A DNA stretch of 55,037 nt from Chloroflexota bacterium (lineage in GTDB: Bacteria; Chloroflexota; Anaerolineae; DUEN01), in assembly GCA_013152435.1 (NCBI GenBank), contig JAADGJ010000081.1, positions 1 to 55,037 on the forward strand, read 5' to 3'. Position 1 is the first letter of the stretch. The number at the start of each line of letters is the position of its first letter. The position numbers were made by a program, and so were the translations under genes. A model generated the notes under the pieces. It did not search any database, had not been told where the DNA came from, and saw nothing but the letters and a program-made list of their open reading frames with translations. This document shows positions 25,566 to 32,758 of this stretch, piece after piece.

Positions 25566-27077
25566 CTACCCCGCCTCGTCCTCGGGCGCCCGGCCGTAGA
25601 GCGCCGTCATCTCCGCCAGACGCGCCCGCATCCACGGCTGCACCTGCTCCCAGCGCAGCCGCCACGTCCAGTTGCCGGACGCCCGGCCGGGCGTGTTCAT
25701 GCGCGCCTCGGAGCCTAGGGAGAGCACATCCTGCATGGGCACGATGGCCATCTCCGCCACCGACGACAGGGCCGCCCGAATGAAGTCCCAGGCGACGTCC
25801 TGCCCATCCCGGGCCAGGTAACGACGCACGTGGTCCTGCACCTCCGGCAGCGCGCTGCGGTACCATCCGACCGTGGTGTCGTTGTCGTGCGTGCCCGTGT
25901 ATACGACGCAATGCGGGATGTGATTGTGGGGCAGGTATGGATGGCTGGCCGGCCCGCCGAAGGCGAACTGCAACACCCGCATGCCCGGGAACCCCAGACG
26001 ATCCCGTAACGCCTCCACCTCCGGCGTGATGAGGCCCAGATCCTCGGCGATGATGGGCAGCTCGCCCAGGGCGGCGCGGACGGCGGAGAACAACGCCTCG
26101 CCCGGGGCCTCCACCCAACGGCCGTTGACGGCCGTATCCTCCCCGGCCGGGACCTCCCAATACGCCTGAAACCCCCGAAAGTGGTCGATCCGGACGATGT
26201 CCACCATCTGGAACATAGCCCGAAAGCGTTCGATCCACCAGGCATACCCCTGCTGCGCCATCACGTCCCAGCGATAGAGCGGGTTGCCCCACAGCTGGCC
26301 GGTGGGACTGAAGTAGTCGGGCGGCACGCCGGCCACCACCGTAGGGCGCCCCTCCTCGTCCAGATGGAACAGATCCGGATTGGCCCACACGTCCGCGCTG
26401 TCGTAAGCCACGAAGATGGGAAGGTCGCCGATGATGCGCACACCCCGCTCATGGGCATAGGCGCGCAACGCCTGCCACTGCTCGAAGAAGCACCACTGCA
26501 CATACCGATGGAGCTGCATCTCCTCCGCCAGCCGGCCGGACCATTCGGCCACCGCCTCCGGCCGATGCGTGCGGATGGGTAGCGGCCACGCGTCCCAACG
26601 AGCGCCACCAAAGTGCGCCTTCAGCGCCATGAACAGCGCGAAATCATCCAGCCAGGCGGCCTGCTCCCGGCAGAACGCCTCGAAGCGGGCCCGCTGCTCA
26701 CCGCCACCATGCTCCCGGAAGTGGGCGAAGGACCGCTCCAGTAAGGGCATCTTCCACGCGATCACCTGGCCGTAGTCCACGCGGCCATCGGGGAAGGTGG
26801 GCGCATCATCCAGCGCGTCGGCGGGCAGGAGCCCGTGTGCCATCAGCCGCTCCGGGCTGATCAGCAGCGGGTTGCCGGCGAAGGCGGAGAGGGCCTGATA
26901 GGGCGAGTCGCCGTAGCCGGTGGGCCCCAAAGGCATCACCTGCCAGAGCCGCTGGCCCGTCTCCGCCAGGAAATCCACGAACCGACACGCCTCGTCGCCC
27001 AGATCGCCGATGCCGAAGCGCCCGGGCAGGGAAGTAGGATGCAGCAGGATGCCGCTGGATCGGGGCAGACCGAACAT
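25566..27077 (-). CDS. malQ: 4-alpha-glucanotransferase (GH77, MalQ/amylomaltase), copy 1
   Basis: Transfers alpha-1,4-glucan segments between maltodextrins in the cytoplasm, as part of maltose/glycogen use. About 503 residues, GH77 without extra N-terminal domains, as in thermophile enzymes. The N-terminus has S-G-I-L-L-H-P-T-S-L-P-G. Catalytic signatures are R-I-D-H-F-R-G-F (nucleophile Asp), I-A-E-D-L-G-L-I-T (acid/base Glu) and T-H-D-N-D-T-T-V-G-W (Asp). GGGAGG lies 7 nt before ATG 27077; ATG 27083 is too close to it. Copy 2 immediately precedes it, end to end. Confidence 0.95.
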   Translation of the reverse strand: MFGLPRSSGILLHPTSLPGRFGIGDLGDEACRFVDFLAETGQRLWQVMPLGPTGYGDSPYQALSAFAGNPLLISPERLMAHGLLPADALDDAPTFPDGRVDYGQVIAWKMPLLERSFAHFREHGGGEQRARFEAFCREQAAWLDDFALFMALKAHFGGARWDAWPLPIRTHRPEAVAEWSGRLAEEMQLHRYVQWCFFEQWQALRAYAHERGVRIIGDLPIFVAYDSADVWANPDLFHLDEEGRPTVVAGVPPDYFSPTGQLWGNPLYRWDVMAQQGYAWWIERFRAMFQMVDIVRIDHFRGFQAYWEVPAGEDTAVNGRWVEAPGEALFSAVRAALGELPIIAEDLGLITPEVEALRDRLGFPGMRVLQFAFGGPASHPYLPHNHIPHCVVYTGTHDNDTTVGWYRSALPEVQDHVRRYLARDGQDVAWDFIRAALSSVAEMAIVPMQDVLSLGSEARMNTPGRASGNWTWRLRWEQVQPWMRARLAEMTALYGRAPEDEAG

Positions 27078-27079
27078 GG

Positions 27080-28636
27080 TCATCCTCCCGTGTCGGCGTC
27101 CGATTCCAGCACATGGATCGAACGCCTGTGTGTGTGCGCGGCGGGGTTCCGGCCGCAGATGTCCGTCATATCCCGCAACGCCGCGGTCAGCTCATCGGTG
27201 AGCGCGCCCGGCGGACACCGCCACTGCCAGTTGCCGCCGAAGCTGCCCGGCAGGTTCATGCGGGCGTCGGAGCCCAGGCGGAGCAGGTCCTGCATGGGCG
27301 CCACCGCGGTATCGGCCACGGAGGTCCACGCCAGGTGCATCATGTCCCAGGCGATGTCGGAGCCGTCCGAGCGCAGATAGCGCAGCGCGAGGTCGCGCTC
27401 CTCTGGCGTGGAGCTATGCCGGAACCAGCCGACGGTGGTGTCGTTGTCGTGGGTGCCCGTATAGACGACGCAGTTGCGCGGGTAGTTATGGGGCAGATAG
27501 GGGTCGAATCCGTCCGTGCCGAAGGCGAACTGGAGCACCTTCATGCCCGGGAAGCCGAACTGATCCCGCAGGGCGGTCACCTCCGGCGTGATGAACCCCA
27601 GGTCCTCGGCGATGATGGGCAGTTCGCCCAGGGCGGCCAGCACCGTCTCGAAGAAGTCGGCCCCGGGCCCCTTGACCCAGCGGCCGTTGACCGCCGTATC
27701 CTCTCCGGCCGGGACCTCCCAGTACGCCTCGAAGCCGCGAAAGTGATCCACCCGGGCCACGTCCACCAGCCGGAAGATGGCCCGAAAGCGCTCGATCCAC
27801 CAGGCGTACCCGTTCTGCTTCATCACGTCCCATCGATAGAGCGGATTGCCCCACAGCTGGCCGGTGGCGCTGAAGTAGTCGGGTGGCACACCGGCCACCA
27901 CCGTGGGATGGGCCTCCTCGTCGAAATGGAACAGGTGCGGATTGGCCCAGGCGTCCGCGCTGTCATGGGCCACAAAGATGGGGATATCGCCGATGATGCG
28001 CACGCCCCGCTCGTTGGCGTACGCCTTCAGCGCCCGCCACTGACGGAAGAACAGCCACTGCTGGTAGCGATAGAAGCTCATGGCGTCCGCCAGACGGCCG
28101 ACGGCCTCCCGAATCGCCTCCGGCTGACGCATGCGCAGCGGCCGATCCCATTCCCACCACGGAGCGCCGCCGTGCTCATCCTTGAGCGCCATGAAGAGCG
28201 CGAAGTCCTCCAGCCACCCGGCCTCCTCCCGGCAGAACCGATCGAACTCGTCGCGCAGTTGCGGCGCGGCGCGCTGCTGGAAGTGATCGAAGGAGGCGCT
28301 CAGTAGCGCCCGCTTCCAGGGGATGACGCGGCCGAAGTCGACACGGCGCGGGTCGAACGTGGGGATATCGGCCAGAAGCCCGGGATCTAGCAGTTCCTCC
28401 TCGGCCAGCCGGTCGGGGCTGATCAGGAGCGGGTTCCCGGCGAAGGCCGAGAAGCACTGATAGGGGGAGTCGCCGTAGCCGGTGGGGCCCAGGGGCAGCA
28501 CCTGCCAGTAGCGCTGGCTCGCCGCGGCCAGGAAATCGACGAATCGGTAGGCGGCAGGGCCCAGATCGCCGATGCCGGGCGAGTCGGGAAGGCTGGTCGG
28601 ATGCAGCAGAACGCCGGAGGCGCGGGGAAAGCGCAT
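27080..28636 (-). CDS. malQ: 4-alpha-glucanotransferase (GH77, MalQ/amylomaltase), copy 2
   Basis: 518 residues, clearly paralogous to the next gene over its whole length, with long shared blocks such as G-E-D-T-A-V-N-G-R-W-V and L-G-P-T-G-Y-G-D-S-P-Y-Q. All GH77 catalytic motifs are intact: R-V-D-H-F-R-G-F, I-A-E-D-L-G-F-I-T and T-H-D-N-D-T-T-V-G-W. GGGAGG precedes ATG 28636; upstream in-frame codons (to 28738) lack homology. The copies differ in surface loops (for example the C-terminus), so different chain-length preferences are possible. The two genes form a tandem operon. Confidence 0.95.
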   Translation of the reverse strand: MRFPRASGVLLHPTSLPDSPGIGDLGPAAYRFVDFLAAASQRYWQVLPLGPTGYGDSPYQCFSAFAGNPLLISPDRLAEEELLDPGLLADIPTFDPRRVDFGRVIPWKRALLSASFDHFQQRAAPQLRDEFDRFCREEAGWLEDFALFMALKDEHGGAPWWEWDRPLRMRQPEAIREAVGRLADAMSFYRYQQWLFFRQWRALKAYANERGVRIIGDIPIFVAHDSADAWANPHLFHFDEEAHPTVVAGVPPDYFSATGQLWGNPLYRWDVMKQNGYAWWIERFRAIFRLVDVARVDHFRGFEAYWEVPAGEDTAVNGRWVKGPGADFFETVLAALGELPIIAEDLGFITPEVTALRDQFGFPGMKVLQFAFGTDGFDPYLPHNYPRNCVVYTGTHDNDTTVGWFRHSSTPEERDLALRYLRSDGSDIAWDMMHLAWTSVADTAVAPMQDLLRLGSDARMNLPGSFGGNWQWRCPPGALTDELTAALRDMTDICGRNPAAHTHRRSIHVLESDADTGG

Positions 28637-28756
28637 ATGGGACCTCCCGTGGGAGATGGGATGGATGACGAAGGACGAACGACGAAAAGATCGGCTTCGT
28701 CCGTAATTCGCGCCTTGTGAGGCGGGACCATAGCGCATTATAACACACCCTCATAG

Positions 28757-28792
28757 CAAAACCCCCGGCCTCTTCGAGAAGCCGGGGGCTTA
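28757..28792 (-). terminator. Intrinsic terminator after the UroD-like gene
   Basis: On the minus strand CCCCCGGC...GCCGGGGG arms (28762-28769, 28781-28788) are followed by TTTT. It lies about 85 nt beyond the stop at 28875 and upstream of the MalQ operon, separating the two units. Confidence 0.8.
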
Positions 28793-28874
28793 TTGCACCT
28801 ACCATTGGTTGAGCGGTAATCACCCACATCTAGCGCTCATAGGTAACCACCACTTGGCTGGAACTGCACAGGCC

Positions 28875-29924
28875 TCACGTATACCGACCATAGCGGCGGG
28901 CGGCCTCGATCATCGCGTGGACGTTCTCGGGTGGGGTCTCAGGCGGCAGGGCACATCCAGGCCCCAGGATGAAGCCCCCTCCCGGCGCCAGGATCTCGAT
29001 CGCCTCCCGACACTTCTCCTCCACCAGATCCGGCGTACCCAAAGCCATCACGTTGTTGGGATCGACCGGCCCCAGGACGGTGGTCTTCCCCCGAGTGGCC
29101 TCCTTCACCTTGCGCATATCGGCCTTGTAATCCAGCTCCAATATCGCCGCGCCCGTCTCCACCATCTTGTGCACAATCGGAGTGGTGTCACCACAGATAT
29201 GATACGCCAGGAGGATGCCCCTCTCCTTCAACCGCTCCACCAGCCTCTTGGCATAAGGCCATTCGTATTCCAGGTAGACCCTAGGCGAGCAGACATCGGG
29301 GCCGGCCAGCGATTCGCCGATGGAGGTGACGTGTGCTCCCTGCTCGATCTGCGCCACCGCGTACCGACAGCAGACTTCCAGGCTGAACTCCAGCAGGCGA
29401 TGGATCTGCTCCGGCCTCTCGTTGAGGCTGATCTGTAACAGGAACTCCTCCATCCCCAGGAGAAGCGAGGCCAGGGAGAACGGCCCCTGATCGGCCCGCC
29501 CCAGGATGAAAGCCCTGTCGCCGATCTCCTGCGCGACGATGCGCGTGGCCTTCAAAAGCTCCGGCAAGGGGTGGTCCTTATAGGGATCGGGCATTCTCAG
29601 CTTATCCACGTCATCCAGGCTCTTGAGGACGGGCTCTTTGACCACGGGGGCGCTGTCCTCGAGATATTCGACGCCGCAGCCGCAGGCCTCGGCCAGGGCC
29701 GCCGTGCCGTTCTCGATCAACAACATATCGTGGCCGAACTCGCGCCAGGCCCGGATCTGTCCCTCAGCCATGGCCTCGCCATCTTGGAGGAACTCAGGGA
29801 ACGGGATGCCAGAGGCGTAGGCCGTCATCATGAAGTTATGTAAATCCACCGGGACCCGGTCGGGGATCCCCCCACGCAGGACCGTCCAGGTCCGCTCTAC
29901 TGAGTTCATGGCTTCCGTCGTCAT
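28875..29924 (-). CDS. Uroporphyrinogen-decarboxylase-family protein (MtaA/CmuA-like)
   Basis: 349 residues with the URO-D TIM-barrel fold. H-I-C-G-D-T-T-P-I near residue 240 and a C-terminal G-P-G-C-A-L-P-P-E-T-P-P-E-N are the histidine/cysteine motifs of zinc-dependent corrinoid:coenzyme methyltransferases such as MtaA and MtbA, not of heme-pathway HemE. It therefore more likely handles methyl groups or an uncharacterised methylated substrate. No corrinoid protein or substrate-specific methyltransferase is adjacent, so the partner is unknown. It is a single-gene unit. The first of two possible ATGs, 29924, is used. Confidence 0.82.
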   Translation of the reverse strand: MTTEAMNSVERTWTVLRGGIPDRVPVDLHNFMMTAYASGIPFPEFLQDGEAMAEGQIRAWREFGHDMLLIENGTAALAEACGCGVEYLEDSAPVVKEPVLKSLDDVDKLRMPDPYKDHPLPELLKATRIVAQEIGDRAFILGRADQGPFSLASLLLGMEEFLLQISLNERPEQIHRLLEFSLEVCCRYAVAQIEQGAHVTSIGESLAGPDVCSPRVYLEYEWPYAKRLVERLKERGILLAYHICGDTTPIVHKMVETGAAILELDYKADMRKVKEATRGKTTVLGPVDPNNVMALGTPDLVEEKCREAIEILAPGGGFILGPGCALPPETPPENVHAMIEAARRYGRYT

Positions 29925-30081
29925 TTATCCTCACCCCTCCCCGCACAGTGGCCACTGCATTAACATGGATACTCGCGCCGACCAGGAGATCACCGCCGGT
30001 GTGGGAAGCAACAGCCTCATCAAATTATAAGATCGCGCAACTGGCGGTGTCAAACGACCCCATGCGTGGGCGCATTTCAGT

Positions 30082-30367
30082 TCGCCCATATTGGCAAACT
30101 AAGCGATACGAAAGCGTGACCCCGCATCTCTGGGGTGGCTCGGAGGGGCTGCCGCCCTCCGAAGAACTCTACTTTCAGCCCCTCACCTGCCCCGTGGGGC
30201 CGGAGGCCACCGGCCAAAGCCCCAACCAGGCAGGTAAAGGGCGAGAAAAAGAGTTTTTCTGCGGAGGGGGGGGCTTCCCCTCCGCGCCTCCCCTTCCAGG
30301 TGCGACCGCCCGTGGAAGGAAAAAGCGACAGGCGGGGGCCTCGCTCATGCTGTTAAGTTGATCGCCT
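30082..30367 (-). repeat. Repeat A2: full-length structured repeat, family A, inverted
   Basis: About 286 bp, the reverse complement of the 54645-54937 copy. It includes the GCGGAGGGG/CCCCTCCGC hairpin (GCGGAGG and CCCCTCCGC around 30261-30285), the CACCTGCC...GGCAGGTG long hairpin and both ends (CGCCCATATTGG... and ...TTAAGTTGATCGCC). A GGGCG...CGCCC palindrome abuts the left end near 30069. It fills the 29925-30403 gap; I see no gene in that stretch. Confidence 0.75.
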
Positions 30368-30403
30368 GTTCCAAACATGAGCGTTTCAGTTTAGTAGCGT
30401 GGG

Positions 30404-30432
30404 TTGCCTCCCGTACGCGGGCGTGTTATATT
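30404..30432 (+). promoter_or_regulatory. Promoter of the 2,4-diaminopentanoate-dehydrogenase-like gene
   Basis: TTGCCT (30404-30409) and TATATT (30427-30432) at 17-nt spacing, 21 nt before the ATG, with GGGAGGTG as ribosome binding site between them. Confidence 0.82.
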
Positions 30433-30453
30433 CCCCCGCTGGGAGGTGAACTC

Positions 30454-31449
30454 ATGACCGATCTCATTCGTGTGGTGCAATACGGCCTTGGCCCTATCGG
30501 CAGCGCCATCGCCCGGCACGTGGTGGAGCGCCCCGGGCTGGCGCTGGTGGGCGCGGTGGATATCGACCCGCAGAAGGTCGGCCGCGACGCCGGTGAGGTG
30601 ATCGGCCTGGGGCGACCGCTGGGCTTCCCCGTGCACGCTCACCTGTCCGAGGCGCTGGCCGGGACGGCCGCCGACGTCGCCGTGCACTCTACCGGCTCCT
30701 ACTTCGACCTGTTCAAGCCCCAGATCATCGAGATCCTGGAGGCCGGACTGGATGTGGTCTCCACCGCGGAGGAGCTATCCTTCCCCTGGATCGCCCATCC
30801 GGCAGAGGCGGAGGAGATCGACGCGGCCGCCCGGCGCTGCGGGAAGACGGCCCTGGGCACCGGCGTAAACCCCGGCTTCCTCATGGACACGCTGCCCATC
30901 ACCCTGACCGCCATCTGCCAGTCCGTGGATCACATCGCGGTGACCCGGGTGATCAACGCCTCCAACCGGCGGGGGCCGTTTCAGCGCAAGATCGGCGCGG
31001 GCATGACGCCCGAGGCGTTTCGGGAGAAGATGGCGGCCGGCCGGATGGGGCACGTCGGCCTGCGGGAGTCGATGGATCACATCGCCGACACGCTGGGGAA
31101 ACGGCTGGTGCGCTACGAGGAGCGCGTGGAGCCCGTGCTGGCCGAACGACCGATCCGTACCCCCTACGTCGATGTGGCACCGGGACAAGTACGCGGCCTG
31201 AGGCAGGAGGGGCGCGGGTACACGGAGGCCGGCGAGTTCGTCGTGCTGACGTTCGTGGCGGCACTGGAAGCCGGCGACGAGCAGGATACCATCACCATCA
31301 CGGGGAAGCCGGATTTGGAGGTCGTGCTGCGGGGGACCAACGGGGATCTGGCGACGGTGGCCATGGCGGTGAACGCCATCCCACGCGTGGTTGCGGCCCC
31401 GCCCGGCCTGGTCACCATGCGGGACCTGCCGCCGGTACACCATTGGTAA
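30454..31449 (+). CDS. NAD(P)-dependent oxidoreductase, 2,4-diaminopentanoate dehydrogenase / dihydrodipicolinate reductase-like
   Basis: 331 residues. N-terminal Rossmann domain with Y-G-L-G-P-I-G-S-A (G11, G13, G16). The middle has G-T-G-V-N-P-G-F-L-M-D, a signature of the 2,4-diaminopentanoate dehydrogenase family of ornithine fermentation, also known from related reductases of unknown substrate. The length is right for that family and too long for DapB. GGGAGGTG precedes ATG 30454. The partner enzymes of the ornithine pathway (OraSE, OrtAB) are not in the window, so the physiological substrate is open. Confidence 0.8.
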   Translation: MTDLIRVVQYGLGPIGSAIARHVVERPGLALVGAVDIDPQKVGRDAGEVIGLGRPLGFPVHAHLSEALAGTAADVAVHSTGSYFDLFKPQIIEILEAGLDVVSTAEELSFPWIAHPAEAEEIDAAARRCGKTALGTGVNPGFLMDTLPITLTAICQSVDHIAVTRVINASNRRGPFQRKIGAGMTPEAFREKMAAGRMGHVGLRESMDHIADTLGKRLVRYEERVEPVLAERPIRTPYVDVAPGQVRGLRQEGRGYTEAGEFVVLTFVAALEAGDEQDTITITGKPDLEVVLRGTNGDLATVAMAVNAIPRVVAAPPGLVTMRDLPPVHHW

Positions 31450-31454
31450 CGCCA

Positions 31455-31491
31455 ACGGGAGCTCGGCTCCCAGCGAGGGCCGGGCTCCCGT
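31455..31491 (+). other. Hairpin after the dehydrogenase gene
   Basis: ACGGGAGC (31455-31462) pairs with GCTCCCGT (31484-31491), and a smaller GGGAGC/GCTCCC alternative lies inside. It starts 6 nt past the stop codon. No T tract, so it is a weak terminator candidate only. Confidence 0.4.
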
Positions 31492-31531
31492 CGCTCAGGA
31501 AGGATCTTCTATCGCCGCCTTCCCCCCCAAA

Positions 31532-31720
31532 GCGGCCGCCCCTGAAAGGGGAGGTGCGGAGGCGAAGCCCCTCCGCACAGAAAATGCTTTTTCCCGCCTT
31601 TACCTGCCTGATTGGGGTTTTAGTCTGCGGCATCCGGCCCCACGGGGCAGGTCAAGAGCTGAAAATGGGGTTCTTCGGAGGGGCTGGCGCCCCTCCGAAG
31701 AACCCCATGGATGCGAAGCC
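31532..31720 (+). repeat. Repeat A3: diverged core of family A with a perfect 20-bp hairpin
   Basis: Keeps the core hairpins (GCGGAGGCG/CCCCTCCGC near 31556-31576, ACCTGCC/GGCAGGT) but lacks the outer ends seen in the other copies. The last hairpin is extended to a perfect 20-bp stem (31665-31684 and 31689-31708) with a 4-nt loop. It lies between convergent genes and could stop transcription from both sides. Nothing else is visible in 31450-31767. Confidence 0.75.
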
Positions 31721-31767
31721 ACACCTCCATACCAGCATATAAGGCAACGCGACCTCGCCTCCACCCA

Positions 31768-31870
31768 TTATGACCGATTAAGAATCTGAGCCAGTTCGTC
31801 CAGGAGGCGATGGAACGTCTCCACGTCCTCGCAACGGAGCAGGGAGTGGCGGAGGCGACGGATCCGATAG
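31768..31870 (-). pseudogene. Out-of-frame 3' remnant of the tRNA-dihydrouridine synthase gene
   Basis: Immediately past the TAA at 31871-31873, another frame reads Y-R-I-R-R-L-R-H-S-L-L-R-C-E-D-V-E-T-F-H-R-L-L-D-E-L-A-Q-I-L and stops at 31768. This matches in character and length the usual C-terminus of DusB-like proteins after the R-K-H-x-x-x-Y-L-K-G motif. Removing one base around the TAA would join the frames. Confidence 0.65.
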
Positions 31871-32758
31871 TTAGTAGCCCTTCAGGTAGCACGGGATGTG
31901 CTTCCGCATCAGGATGATCCCCAACGGCTCGCCATAAAAGTCCAGCATCTCCCGCAGATGGCGGCGGATCATCGCGATCTTCTCCTCAACGGACACCTGC
32001 TCGCGATCGATCCGCTGGAAGATCCAGGGATGCCCCATGGCACCACGCCCGATCATCACGGCATCACAGCCGGTCTCGGCAAACATCCGGTCGATATCGG
32101 CCACCGTGACCACATCGCCATTGCCGATAACGGGCACGGAGACCGCCTGCTTGACCTCGGCGATGGCCTCCCAGGCGGCCGGATGGCTATAATCCTGATC
32201 CCGCGTCCGGGCGTGCACGGCGATCAACGCCGCCCCGTTCTCCTCCATCGCCCGGGCGACCTCCAGATAGTTGCGGCTCTGGACGTCCCATCCCAGACGG
32301 ATCTTGCCCGTGACGGGAACCGACAGCGCGGCCGTCAGCTTCCGGAAGATGCGGGCGATCTTGACCGGATCCCGCAGGAGGGCAGCCCCAGCGCCCCCCG
32401 AGCACACGCGTCGCGCCGGGCACCCCAAGTTTAGATCGATGATGTCCGGCCCCAACCCCTCGATGCGCTTGGCGGCCTCCACCAGGGAATCCTCCGAGGA
32501 GCCGGAGATCTGGAACACCACCGGGCGCTCCTCCGGCTTGTAACGCAGCCGCCGCAGCGCATGACCGGTCAGCGCCCGCTGATGGGAAATGGTGTTGGCC
32601 GGGACGAACTCCGTGTAGCTCATGGCCGATCCGAGTTCCCGACAGATCGACCGATAGGGCAGGTCGGAGAACCCGGCCATGGGCGCCAGGATCAAATCGC
32701 CGTAGACGGGGACATCGCGAACCCAGAAGCGAGGTCGAGTGACCTCAGTCCCGCTCAT
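31871..32758 (-). CDS. dusB: tRNA-dihydrouridine synthase (DusB-like), C-terminally truncated by frameshift
   Basis: FMN enzyme reducing uridines in tRNA D-loops with NADPH. 295 residues visible. The TIM barrel starts L-A-P-M-A-G-F-S-D-L-P-Y-R. The catalytic cysteine is in N-L-G-C-P-A-R-R-V, followed by G-A-A-L-L, with G-N-G-D-V and G-R-G-A-M-G-H-P-W-I-F for FMN phosphate. The helical tRNA-binding end stops right after R-K-H-I-P-C-Y-L-K-G-Y, about 33 residues early (see 31768-31870). The start overlaps the end of the S9 peptidase gene by 14 nt. Confidence 0.9.
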   Translation of the reverse strand: MSGTEVTRPRFWVRDVPVYGDLILAPMAGFSDLPYRSICRELGSAMSYTEFVPANTISHQRALTGHALRRLRYKPEERPVVFQISGSSEDSLVEAAKRIEGLGPDIIDLNLGCPARRVCSGGAGAALLRDPVKIARIFRKLTAALSVPVTGKIRLGWDVQSRNYLEVARAMEENGAALIAVHARTRDQDYSHPAAWEAIAEVKQAVSVPVIGNGDVVTVADIDRMFAETGCDAVMIGRGAMGHPWIFQRIDREQVSVEEKIAMIRRHLREMLDFYGEPLGIILMRKHIPCYLKGY

